Assembly (NCBI GenBank): GCA_964504195.1
Contig: CAZDDI010000003.1
Span: 102,809 to 166,808 of the forward strand
Direction of reading: 5' to 3'
DNA length: 64,000 nt
From: CAZDDI01 sp964504195
GTDB lineage: Bacteria; Chloroflexota; Anaerolineae; B4-G1; SLSP01
Made by a program: the position numbers and the translations under genes. Below, piece after piece: positions 50,753-58,967 of this stretch (positions are counted from its first letter, which is position 1; every line of letters begins with the position of its first letter). The notes below the pieces were generated by a model. That model was not told the DNA's origin. It saw only the letters and a program-made list of their open reading frames with translations, and searched no databases.

Positions 50753-53434
50753 TCAGGTTTTACTTGTGTAAAGACGTTTTTGTACTTCCTGCAACACCTG
50801 CCGCAATTCATCCACGCCGCCGAAGCGTTGCGCCACGCCGGGAGCTTTGCCCATTCCCTCGAAAGGCGGCAAGCGGAAGATGCGCGCATCGGCGAGTTCA
50901 TCCACCCCGCCCACGCGATACTTTTCCAGCAAGGCCAGCAACACCTCGCGCGCTTCGGGGCTGTACCGCTGCAAGAAACGCTGTTCCCGGTTGCGGAAGG
51001 CCGCCGCACGCTCATCGCGGCTGCGCAACGGCGCATCGAAGGCCAGATGCGCCAGCAAATCGAAAGCGTCGGCGTCGCCTCGCCCCAACACTTCGGCCAA
51101 CACCTCCGGGTGGATGCTGGCCGCCGCCAGGTCTTCCAGGAACCGGTGGCGACGGTCAGGGTCGGCCCAGATTTGTTGTAGTAGGGGCGCACGGCCATGC
51201 GCCCCTACGAGTTCGATAACTTTGCGGCGGGTGTAATCCTCGTACTCTTGCAGCGAGAGACTTTGCCCGGTACTCTCAATCAAGAAGATGGATTCATCGG
51301 CAATGGTCACTTCCAGACCGCGCACCTTGATCTTGCCCGGCGCTTCGCCCACTGGCTTGAGCGCGATCTCTACGGTGGTCGTCTCATCGGCCAGCAATTC
51401 CACGCGCAGTTGGCGCTGTCCAAAGCCCGGCCCGCCGGCCAGCACCGTCGCCACTCCTGCGGGCAGTCGCTCCACACAAAACTCTCCGGTCTCATTGGTG
51501 TAATAAGGGCCGCGTTGCGTGTTCGGCCCTAAAAGTACCGCCACGTTCGCCCTCACCAAACGGTCGCCGGTTTCCACATGGATGACCTGCCCATCCAATG
51601 TTGCCGTTTCCGGCCCCAGGGACGCATCGCCATGCGCCCCTACCGGTGGCCGATCCCATTCATCAAAAAGCCGCGTCGCGCCGGTATAATCCAGGATACG
51701 GAACCAGTATTTGTCCGTCGCCGGGTCAATGCGGCTGCCGCGTCCCAGGATTTGCTTGAACAGCACCGGCGAGGCCAATGTTTTCATAAAGACCACGTTG
51801 CGGCACGCCGGCACATCCACACCGGTCGAGAGCAATTCCGCAGTCACGGCCACTACGGGCGTTTTCTGATCGCTGTCCTGGAAGCGGCGCAACCAGCGGC
51901 GCGCGTCTTCGCCTTCTTCAGCTACAATTGGGACGGCATAATTGTCGTACCCCAGCGTGCGGAACGCATCCCCCAGCAAGCGGGCGACCAGGCGCGCGTG
52001 CTCGGTATCCACACAGAAGACCATCGTCTTCTCCATTGGCCCAAAGCGGCGCAATAGCCCGGCCAGATGCTCCACCAATGCCTGCGTCCGGTCGGGCAAG
52101 GTGATCTCGCGCTCGAATTGCGGGGTAGCGTAAAAGTCGCGCGCTTCCGCGCCAGTGGGGATTTCCACCTCCGCGCCGGTTTCCAGCGCGTCGCGTAGTT
52201 GCAGCCCGTCCTTATCCACCGTGCTGCGGATCCGATGGACTTTGTAGGTGGCTAAGAACCCATCCTCAATGCCCTGCCCCAGGCTGTACTCAAAAGCGGC
52301 GTTGGGGCGAAGGGTCTCGTCGGGGCGCACGGCCGTGCGCCCTTCCTCCTGGCAGAAGTAAGCGTAGGTGTCCACATTGTCGGTGCGTTTGGGGGTGGCG
52401 GTCATTCCCAAATGAATCGCGCTACCGAAATACTGCAAAATCTCCTGCCAGGTGCCAAAGCCAGAGCGGTGCGCCTCGTCAATGATCACCAGGTCGAAGA
52501 AATCGGGCGGGAAGGTGGTATACAACCGTTGGCCCGCGTCATTCTCGCTCCAGAGGTTCTGGTAGATAGCAAAGTAGAGGTCGAAATGGGTAGGGATGGG
52601 TGCGCCTTCGATGCGGCACCGGGGATCGCTGGCGTCGCTGGCGAATGGCGCGAAGACGTTGTACGCCTGATCGCGCAACACCACCCGGTCAGCCAGGAAC
52701 AACACCCGCGCCGGGCGGTCGGGATGCCGCTGGTAGAACCAGCGCGATTTGAGGAGCTTCCACACCAGTTGTAGGGCGATGAAGGTTTTACCGGTGCCGG
52801 TGGCTAAAGCCAGGAGAATCCGTCGTTGGCCGCGCAGCACCCGTTCCAAGACGCGCGCTACAGCCACTTCTTGAAAATAGCGCACTTCTTTTCCGGTGAT
52901 ACTGGCCGGGCAATAGGGGTGTAACAGCGGATTGCGGCGGCGGGCCTCTGCTGCCGCTGGGTCGTACAGCGCGCGCGCATCTGCCACCAATGCCACGTTG
53001 CGCACATCGGTCAAACCGGTGTTGGTCAACCAACGTTGCCAGAGTTCATCCGGGCTGGGAAAGATCGCCAGCTCCCGGCTCTGGCGGGTGAAATAATCAT
53101 ACTCCAACACCGTATGGCCGTTAGTGACAAATGCAAAGGGTACGCCCAAATCGCGGGCGTACCCTTTGGCTTGCTCAAAACCACTTTCGGCGCTTTCCCC
53201 CTCAGCTTTGGCTTCCACCACGCCGATAGGAAAATCCGCATACCGCAGGAGATAATCTACCTTGCGCCCCTCCTTGCGGTGGGCGCGGTCGCCCCGCAAC
53301 ACAATGCGCCCTGGCGTATATTGCACATCGCGGCGATAATAGTGCTCGTGGCTCAGCTGGTCATGGCCCCAGCCAACCGCATCCAGGCGCGGATCAATCA
53401 GGCGGGCGCGGGTATCGGCTTCGTTTAAGGTCAT
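50753..53434 (-). CDS. hsdR: Type I restriction enzyme R subunit HsdR
   Basis: 893 residues. The N-terminal nuclease motif is KVDYLLRYADFPIGVVEAKAEG (D, then ExK). The SF2 motor follows: ALATGTGKTFIAL (Walker A), VIIDEAHRS (DEAH), MTATPKR, and the C-terminal helicase half with ILGRGSRIDP. Three short segments (VGAHGRAPLL, PVGAHGDASLG, RTAVRPDE) are encoded by palindromic repeats and look like in-frame insertions. It cuts unmodified DNA after translocation and is the first gene of the operon. Confidence 0.94.
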   Translation of the reverse strand: MTLNEADTRARLIDPRLDAVGWGHDQLSHEHYYRRDVQYTPGRIVLRGDRAHRKEGRKVDYLLRYADFPIGVVEAKAEGESAESGFEQAKGYARDLGVPFAFVTNGHTVLEYDYFTRQSRELAIFPSPDELWQRWLTNTGLTDVRNVALVADARALYDPAAAEARRRNPLLHPYCPASITGKEVRYFQEVAVARVLERVLRGQRRILLALATGTGKTFIALQLVWKLLKSRWFYQRHPDRPARVLFLADRVVLRDQAYNVFAPFASDASDPRCRIEGAPIPTHFDLYFAIYQNLWSENDAGQRLYTTFPPDFFDLVIIDEAHRSGFGTWQEILQYFGSAIHLGMTATPKRTDNVDTYAYFCQEEGRTAVRPDETLRPNAAFEYSLGQGIEDGFLATYKVHRIRSTVDKDGLQLRDALETGAEVEIPTGAEARDFYATPQFEREITLPDRTQALVEHLAGLLRRFGPMEKTMVFCVDTEHARLVARLLGDAFRTLGYDNYAVPIVAEEGEDARRWLRRFQDSDQKTPVVAVTAELLSTGVDVPACRNVVFMKTLASPVLFKQILGRGSRIDPATDKYWFRILDYTGATRLFDEWDRPPVGAHGDASLGPETATLDGQVIHVETGDRLVRANVAVLLGPNTQRGPYYTNETGEFCVERLPAGVATVLAGGPGFGQRQLRVELLADETTTVEIALKPVGEAPGKIKVRGLEVTIADESIFLIESTGQSLSLQEYEDYTRRKVIELVGAHGRAPLLQQIWADPDRRHRFLEDLAAASIHPEVLAEVLGRGDADAFDLLAHLAFDAPLRSRDERAAAFRNREQRFLQRYSPEAREVLLALLEKYRVGGVDELADARIFRLPPFEGMGKAPGVAQRFGGVDELRQVLQEVQKRLYTSKT
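51181..51208. repeat. REP-like palindrome 3 (in hsdR)
   Basis: 28 bp palindrome with arm GTAGGGGCGCACGG; encodes VGAHGRAPL in HsdR. Confidence 0.85.
51617..51643. repeat. REP-like palindrome 4 (in hsdR)
   Basis: Degenerate copy: CAGGGACGCATCG facing CCATGCGCCCCTACC; encodes PVGAHGDASL. Confidence 0.65.
52321..52346. repeat. REP-like palindrome 5 (in hsdR)
   Basis: GGGGCGCACGGC facing GCCGTGCGCCC; encodes EGRTAVRPDE, in a different reading frame from copies 3 and 4. Confidence 0.7.
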
Positions 53435-53503
53435 GGTTCAATCGTTGGACTTACTAAAAGCCTTCACTTTGCCTAAAATCAAGGCAGTTCCACCCGTTTC
53501 GCG

Positions 53504-53882
53504 TGTAGGGCAGTGCCATGAAGTACGTTTCAAAATCGGCCCCAAATATAGGGTAGTGCCATCAACTGCTGAAAATTTCCCGCCGGTAGGGTAGTGCCAT
53601 TAACTTCGTTTCAAGTCGCGGCCCGTTCAGTGCCATTAACTTCGATCCAGTGCCATATACTGTGAGACCCTACAACACTTGTAGGGTTTCACAGTTAATG
53701 GCACTGGCAAGGGCAAAATAAGCACTTTTCATCGAAGTTAATGGCACTGGCTATCGCAGTTATTGGCACTGCCCTACTTTTTTGTCACAGTTAATGGCAC
53801 TAGCCTACGAGCAAAATTTCGGGGCTTGAAAGATAATGGCACTGCCCTACAAGAAGAAGAATTATCGAAGTTAATGGCACTG
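53504..53882. repeat. Mirror-image array of 11 AGTGCCAT-type sites, candidate TnsB-binding transposon ends
   Basis: Five sites read AGTGCCAT on the plus strand (53511, 53554, 53592, 53628, 53648) and six read in the opposite direction, ATGGCACT or TTGGCACT (53699, 53741, 53763, 53794, 53836, 53874). The extended consensus is TCGAAGTTAATGGCACTG. A 15 bp-stem hairpin lies between the two sets (53661-53693). TGTAGGGCAGTGCCAT (53504-53519) and ATGGCACTGCCCTACA (53836-53851) are a perfect 16 bp inverted repeat with TGT/ACA termini, as at Tn7-like ends. One more site lies outside (53874) and one at 58209. The rest of 53435-53964 holds no gene. Confidence 0.75.
53661..53693. repeat. Central hairpin of the site array
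   Basis: TGTGAGACCCTACAA, loop CAC, then TTGTAGGGTTTCACA: a 15 bp stem with one G-T pair, placed at the symmetry centre of the array. Confidence 0.8.
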
Positions 53883-53919
53883 GCCTCAGCCGCAGTGCAT
53901 GGAGATTACTTAAATACCC

Positions 53920-53943
53920 GCCCACAGTAAATTTGCTGTGGGC
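53920..53943 (-). terminator. Possible terminator of the XRE gene
   Basis: GCCCACAG and CTGTGGGC form an 8 bp stem 22 bp after the XRE stop; only a weak T-tract follows on the minus strand. Confidence 0.45.
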
Positions 53944-53964
53944 GTAGTGTTTATGCCGTTTGTA

Positions 53965-54492
53965 TCAATCTTCTTGTTTGACCCCTTCATAGGCCAGCCA
54001 CGCGCGCACAGTGGTAATCACGGCTTCTTTGAAAACCTCAGAAGTCTCGGCTAATAGATTGAGCAATACCGCTTCTTGATGATCTAATGCAGCAAAGCCA
54101 GCCGGTTTTTGCACGACTTCGGGCGGCAAGGGCGCGCTTACATCACCCGCTTCGGCCTGGTAATGCGCCCAGATGGATTTCACCATCACCAGGAAACGGG
54201 TTTGTTCTTCCTGTGGCAATTGGCTTAGATAGTAATGGAGTTCCCCTAACAGCATATCGGCTCCTGGCTCTGGGGCGATAAGCCCCGCCTGGCGCAAGAT
54301 GACTTCAAATGACATATCCAGAGCCGTTGCAATCCCCTGATAAAACTTCAGCCCCGGACTTTGTTGCCCACTTAGCACATTGCTGACACTGGCCGAGGAT
54401 AGCCCTGCGCGGCGACACAGTTCTCCTTGTGACCAGTCTCGTTGTGCCAGCTCATTTTTGAGCCATTCAGTAAAGTTATTGGTTTCTGCCAT
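53965..54492 (-). CDS. XRE-family transcriptional regulator
   Basis: 175 residues. An N-terminal helix-turn-helix (LAQRDWSQGELCRRAGLSSASVSNVLSGQQSPGLKF) is followed by a helical C-terminal domain with no recognised enzyme motif. It is divergent from herA, and an inverted repeat (TTATAAC/GTTATAA) lies between them. It probably regulates the HerA-NurA genes or itself. Confidence 0.85.
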   Translation of the reverse strand: MAETNNFTEWLKNELAQRDWSQGELCRRAGLSSASVSNVLSGQQSPGLKFYQGIATALDMSFEVILRQAGLIAPEPGADMLLGELHYYLSQLPQEEQTRFLVMVKSIWAHYQAEAGDVSAPLPPEVVQKPAGFAALDHQEAVLLNLLAETSEVFKEAVITTVRAWLAYEGVKQED

Positions 54493-54543
54493 TATATCTA
54501 CTCTCTTGCATAAATCAATAGAACAAGTTAATGATTATGATTG

Positions 54544-54568
54544 TTATAACTAATGATTTAGGTTATAA
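54544..54568. promoter_or_regulatory. Candidate operator between XRE gene and herA
   Basis: TTATAAC (54544-54550) and GTTATAA (54562-54568) form an inverted repeat spaced 11 bp in a very AT-rich divergent intergenic region. Confidence 0.4.
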
Positions 54569-54698
54569 TGTTAAATATAGTGAGTGTTATTGTTATTTCA
54601 AGTGATTATCAAGTCGTTTTATTGCTATTTTCTTTGATTTTACTCAAAACTTCCACTTACACAAGTCAATACTAGAAGATGAAAAACAGGGAGGAGAC

Positions 54699-56708
54699 AT
54701 GGGCTTAACCAAAGTGATTACACAGCTCGCAACGGTGGATTTGTTCGCGCGCGATCCGCAAACCCAGGTTTTTCTGGCGGGGGGCTTTGTAGGGCGTCCC
54801 TATTATGTGGATTACCGCGAAGTGCATTTGTTGGTTGCCGATTCTTGGAAGAAACAAGCGCAAGGCTTGCCCCAGGGAGCCTTGTTGCTGGCTTATTATG
54901 AAAATGAACCGACCGTGTATGAAGCCTTCTTACTGCGTGTCTTACAACCGACCCGTTTACCGACCGATGAGCAGGTCATCAGTGCCATGATTGCCTATTA
55001 TAAAGACAATCTCAAGACGAGCGGACAAGATAGCCAGTTAGACAGTTTCACCCGTTATGAATTCAGTTTTTCAGGATTGCGTTGTCGCATCCTCGGCACG
55101 TTTTACCAGACCGCAACCGGGCAATTACACTTTGGGGCCGATGTGGAGAGTTTTTATAGTGCTCATAACTACAGTGTCCTCAAGCCCAATCCGAAGGTAT
55201 TGGAACTGCTGGTCAATTATCGGGAAAGCGGAATCACCGGGCAGCCTACTGATATTCGCATCGGTCAGGTGCGGTACAGTTCGACGCGCCGCTTCCACTC
55301 CCAACTGCCACAAGTACCAGTTTTTATCAGCCCACAGGATTTTCTAGGGCATCGTACCGCACTTTTTGGTATGACACGAACAGGCAAATCCAATCTTGTC
55401 AAGAAAATCATTCAAGCGACGGTACTAATGAGTGCGCGAGCACCGTATGAATCAAACCAAGCCGCTATTCCAGTAACAGAACACCTGGAACGCTTTACAT
55501 TGGATGGTGTGCCCAAATACCCTGTAGGGCAAATCATCTTTGACATCAATGGCGAGTATGCCAACGCCAATTTGCAAGATGCCGGCACAGCGATCTTTGA
55601 GCTCTACCGCGATCAAGTAACCCGGTATAGTACCCTACCCAAACCTGATTTCAAGGTAATGAAGGTCAATTTCTATCAAGATGTGGTTTCCGGGTTTGAG
55701 TTAGTGCGAGCACATCTGGCTTTGAGCGGTGGCAGCTATGTGGAGAATGTCCGGGCAGTAGATTTAACGCCGCCTCCTGATTATCCCAATAACTACTCAA
55801 GCAAAATTCGCTATGATCGGAAAGTAGCTGCGTATCTTGCTTGCCTGCACCGCGCTGGGTTTTCTGCGCCCCCTAATTTCAAGGTACGTTTTGAGGGCCA
55901 GACAGAGCTTAACCACCTGGTTCGGCCCGATGATCCCCTTGATCCCCGGCGCGGATTGACGTTAGCGGAAACTGTGTTTTGGTTCTCGACGCTCTGGCTG
56001 AACTACACGACGCATGAGTTCTTTGCTGATTACAAAGCCCGCGAAGGCCATGAATGGGCTGACGAGGATCTCAAAGCATTGTTAGCGTTGCTTACTCGGC
56101 GCAAAAGCCCGACCAGCGGGGTAAACATAGATGGCTACCTCAAGCTGCGCGGAGTTATTGAGCTGCACACCCCCACGCTTAGCCAGCCATTCGACAAAGA
56201 AATCACAGCGGATCTACGGCAAGGACGCATCGTAATCATTGACTTATCGCAGGGCAACCCAGAGATTCAACGCCTGTATTCAGAGCGTATTTGCCAATAC
56301 TTGTTTGCCGATGCAATGCAGCGGTTTATCTCCAATCAACCTAACAACTTCATCCAGTTCTATTTTGAGGAAGCGCACAACTTGTTCCCCAAGCATGAAG
56401 ATCCGCGCACCGGGCAAATCTACCTGCGGTTGGCGAAAGAAGGAGCCAAGCTGAATGTGGGATTGATTTATCTGACCCAAGAGGTAAGTGCCATCAGCTC
56501 AGCCATTCTCAAGAATACACAGAACTGGTTTATTACCCATCTCAACAACCAGGAAGAAATACGCGAGATCCAAAAATACTACGATTTTGCAGATTTTGCG
56601 GATAGCTTGATGCAATTCAGTGCCAGTACCGATAAAGGTTTTGTGCGTATGAAAACCTATTCTAATCCCTTCGTGGTGCCGATCCAGGTAGATCGGTTCC
56701 CGCAATAA
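54699..56708 (+). CDS. herA: HerA-like DNA translocase ATPase (DUF87)
   Basis: 669 residues. The N-terminal ~200 form a HAS-barrel-like region (VDLFARDPQTQVFLAGGFVGRP). Walker A GMTRTGKSNLVKKII lies near residue 225, and Walker B-like IQFYFEEAHNLFPKHED near 555. EGAKLNVGLIYLTQEVSAI and an arginine-containing NWFITHLNNQEEI stretch follow, as in FtsK/HerA ATPases. HerA works as a hexamer with the NurA nuclease, here the next gene. A GGAGGAG site precedes the ATG. GC content is lower than in the hydrogenase region. Confidence 0.9.
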   Translation: MGLTKVITQLATVDLFARDPQTQVFLAGGFVGRPYYVDYREVHLLVADSWKKQAQGLPQGALLLAYYENEPTVYEAFLLRVLQPTRLPTDEQVISAMIAYYKDNLKTSGQDSQLDSFTRYEFSFSGLRCRILGTFYQTATGQLHFGADVESFYSAHNYSVLKPNPKVLELLVNYRESGITGQPTDIRIGQVRYSSTRRFHSQLPQVPVFISPQDFLGHRTALFGMTRTGKSNLVKKIIQATVLMSARAPYESNQAAIPVTEHLERFTLDGVPKYPVGQIIFDINGEYANANLQDAGTAIFELYRDQVTRYSTLPKPDFKVMKVNFYQDVVSGFELVRAHLALSGGSYVENVRAVDLTPPPDYPNNYSSKIRYDRKVAAYLACLHRAGFSAPPNFKVRFEGQTELNHLVRPDDPLDPRRGLTLAETVFWFSTLWLNYTTHEFFADYKAREGHEWADEDLKALLALLTRRKSPTSGVNIDGYLKLRGVIELHTPTLSQPFDKEITADLRQGRIVIIDLSQGNPEIQRLYSERICQYLFADAMQRFISNQPNNFIQFYFEEAHNLFPKHEDPRTGQIYLRLAKEGAKLNVGLIYLTQEVSAISSAILKNTQNWFITHLNNQEEIREIQKYYDFADFADSLMQFSASTDKGFVRMKTYSNPFVVPIQVDRFPQ

Positions 56709-56723
56709 TCAGGGAGGTGTGTG

Positions 56724-58058
56724 ATGGCTTATCCGGCTAAACATGGTCGCCCCAATGAGTATGCCAGCAAAGCAGCGCATAGCCAGGTTATCCAGGATGC
56801 CGCAGTCCAAGCCCTGCTCAATCGCTGTGGTTTGCCCAACGCGCCTGTAATACCGCTTTTCACTGATCTACCCCCTTTTCCTTACACCGCAGCTACACTC
56901 AACCCACTTCGCCACATCATTGCAATTGATGGCGGCTATCGTGAGGTGCCGCTCCGCACGGGCTATCCTGCGGCGACAGTCTGCTTCTTTCAATTTGGGG
57001 CGCTTACTTTTAGCATTGCTGATTTGGAAGGTCTGACATATCAGTCTTTCATAGACCCGCTGGATATGATGCGCCTCAAACAAATACAGCGGCTCAAGCT
57101 GGTGTTACCCGTGAACAACTTGATTCTGCACGGGCAAACCACATTGACACACTCAGTACGGCAAGCTTTGTACGAGTTTTGCTGCCAACCATTGGATGGT
57201 GATGATACGCTTATGGCAACTCTAGCGTGGCTGCTATACCAGGACTACGCTACATCCTTGCAAGGCTGGCAGTTGGCCGGTTGCCCTGTATGCCAATCGG
57301 CTGATATTCCGCTCTTACGCAGTGCAATGAGCCGCACCTATACGTTTTCCTGCCCGCAATGTGGCAATGTGCTTTACTTGACGGATGTATTCCGCTTACA
57401 CGAGCGGATTGATGATGAATGGGGGGCAGGGGGAATTCTAGGCTATGCCTGCACTGCGATTGAGCAATTGCTATTGGCACATCTAATTCGCTTGATCTTG
57501 CGCATGAAACCGGCGCTTTTGAGCGAAATCCTGTTCATCAAAGATGGGCCGTTGGCCTTTTTTGGCCCGACGCTGAACTTGCGACGTGCGATGAGCGCAT
57601 TGGTAACGTATCTCTTCAAGCATCACGATCTTTATCTGGTGGGGATAGAGAAAAGCGGTAGCTTCGTAGAACATGCTGACGCAATTGCAGAGCAATTGGC
57701 ACCGGGAAGTGTCTTATTATTGAACAACACTTATATTTACCGGTATATTGTGCCTGGGCCGTTGCATCCCACTGAACCCTACGGAAGTTCGACGTATTAT
57801 GCTCATAAACTGATTTTCAAAACGCCAGGAGGCCAGCTCTATGTGGCTTCCTTACCCACCCCTCTGGTCAAAGCTGCCCCCATGCCGGAAGACTTTTACC
57901 ACTTAGCCATCATCTTGACGAATTTGGAAAAGTTGCAGTGTGATATGTATGATAGCGCGTTGGTGCCGATAGCGTTGGTCAATCAGTTGGTCTCACTATC
58001 CCAACATCCCAGCGCGCGAATTTTGCAACGGTTCGCCTCAGAAAGCATAGCGCGTTAA
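56724..58058 (+). CDS. nurA: NurA-like nuclease with zinc-ribbon insert
   Basis: 444 residues from the ATG at 56724. NurA motifs are visible: IIAIDGGYREVPL (catalytic Asp), LFIKDGPLAFFG and GIEKSGSFVEHAD. The C-terminal part is ILTNLEKLQCDMYDSALVPIALVNQLVSL. An insert near residues 190-215 holds CPVCQSADIP and FSCPQCGNVLY, a probable zinc ribbon that I do not expect in archaeal NurA. With HerA it should process DNA ends. The pair, with its XRE regulator, looks like a self-contained module. A terminator follows. Confidence 0.85.
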   Translation: MAYPAKHGRPNEYASKAAHSQVIQDAAVQALLNRCGLPNAPVIPLFTDLPPFPYTAATLNPLRHIIAIDGGYREVPLRTGYPAATVCFFQFGALTFSIADLEGLTYQSFIDPLDMMRLKQIQRLKLVLPVNNLILHGQTTLTHSVRQALYEFCCQPLDGDDTLMATLAWLLYQDYATSLQGWQLAGCPVCQSADIPLLRSAMSRTYTFSCPQCGNVLYLTDVFRLHERIDDEWGAGGILGYACTAIEQLLLAHLIRLILRMKPALLSEILFIKDGPLAFFGPTLNLRRAMSALVTYLFKHHDLYLVGIEKSGSFVEHADAIAEQLAPGSVLLLNNTYIYRYIVPGPLHPTEPYGSSTYYAHKLIFKTPGGQLYVASLPTPLVKAAPMPEDFYHLAIILTNLEKLQCDMYDSALVPIALVNQLVSLSQHPSARILQRFASESIAR

Positions 58059-58062
58059 ACCC

Positions 58063-58095
58063 ACCTGGAGACGCAAGGTCTCCAGGTGTTTGTTC
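58063..58095 (+). terminator. Terminator after nurA
   Basis: ACCTGGAGAC and GTCTCCAGGT form a perfect 10 bp stem followed by GTTTGTT. Confidence 0.8.
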
Positions 58096-58199
58096 CAACG
58101 GGCCGCGACCAGAATTACCTCCTCTCTCAAATCCCCACAATGACAAAGACTGCAAAAGTCTTACACCTATACAGATACCCTGCTACGCACCTGATTTTA

Positions 58200-58220
58200 T
58201 CGAAAATAATGGCACTGCCC
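58200..58220. other. Single AATGGCACTGCCC site upstream of tnsA
   Basis: CGAAAATAATGGCACTGCCC matches the sites of the 53.5 kb array (TCGAAGTTAATGGCACTGCCC) and lies 97 bp before tnsA. It could be a transposase-binding or autoregulatory site. Confidence 0.55.
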
Positions 58221-58305
58221 AATTTGCTGAACCAAAAGCGCTTATTAGTGTCCTGATATATAGAAAGCACACATGATAAAACCCTAAAAGGAGGCTTTCA
58301 ACATC

Positions 58306-58938
58306 ATGCCAGTTAGACAGGTTTCCAACCGAGGCGGTAATTTTATCGGTAGATTCCCTTCATACAAGATGCAGCGGATGATTGCCTATGAGTCCTTGAT
58401 CGAATGTGATTATCTTTATCTGGCGGATTATGCAGCCGAGATTACACACATTGAAGAACAACCCTGTACTATTCACTACCGGCACGCGGGCAAGCTCCTG
58501 AAATATACTCCCGATTTTTATGTAATTGAGAGCGGCCAGCATATTTTGATCGAATGTAAGCCTGCCGTGTTTACCAATACTGAGGAGAACCTTCGCAAAT
58601 TCACTGCGGCACAAGAGCATTGCGCTGAGCAAGGCTGGCTATTCCGTGTAGTCACAGATACCAACCTGCGCACCGGATTTTTACTGCGAAACGTCAAAAC
58701 TTTGACCCGGTACGCTCGACATCCCGTATCTCCGCAGCATAAAGGGGCTATCTTTGCCGCGTTGTATGCTGCCCCCACGCCATTGACATTGAAGGAATTG
58801 GCAGCACAAGCACGACCAGGCAACCCGGCTCCCCTGACCGCCGATATACTCCACCTGGTTTACCATCGCCAAGTGTGCGTGTGCCTCACCAGTGCGCTAT
58901 TGACAATGGATTCTATCGTCACATTACCGGCGAGCTAA
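58306..58938 (+). CDS. tnsA: TnsA-like transposon endonuclease
   Basis: 210 residues. A restriction-like active site is visible: an early Glu in IAYESLIECDYLYL, Asp in LKYTPDFYVIES, and the ExK in HILIECKPAV. The C-terminal part may be the winged helix TnsA_C (LTLKELAAQARPG). In Tn7-like elements TnsA cuts the 5' ends while TnsB joins the 3' ends, giving cut-and-paste movement. An AAAGGAGG site precedes the ATG. Confidence 0.88.
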   Translation: MPVRQVSNRGGNFIGRFPSYKMQRMIAYESLIECDYLYLADYAAEITHIEEQPCTIHYRHAGKLLKYTPDFYVIESGQHILIECKPAVFTNTEENLRKFTAAQEHCAEQGWLFRVVTDTNLRTGFLLRNVKTLTRYARHPVSPQHKGAIFAALYAAPTPLTLKELAAQARPGNPAPLTADILHLVYHRQVCVCLTSALLTMDSIVTLPAS

Positions 58939-58967
58939 TTCTATTTTCTCATTAAGGAGGACATGTT

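Noticed and set aside
53661..53693. Two abutting transposon termini (TGTGAGACC and GGTTTCACA)
   Set aside because: For two elements end to end the order should be ...ACA then TGT..., but here TGT comes first and ACA last with only three bases between. A stem-loop is the simpler reading.
53504..53882. CRISPR array
   Set aside because: The motif is short, occurs in both orientations and has irregular spacing (20-43 bp). There are no cas genes in the window.
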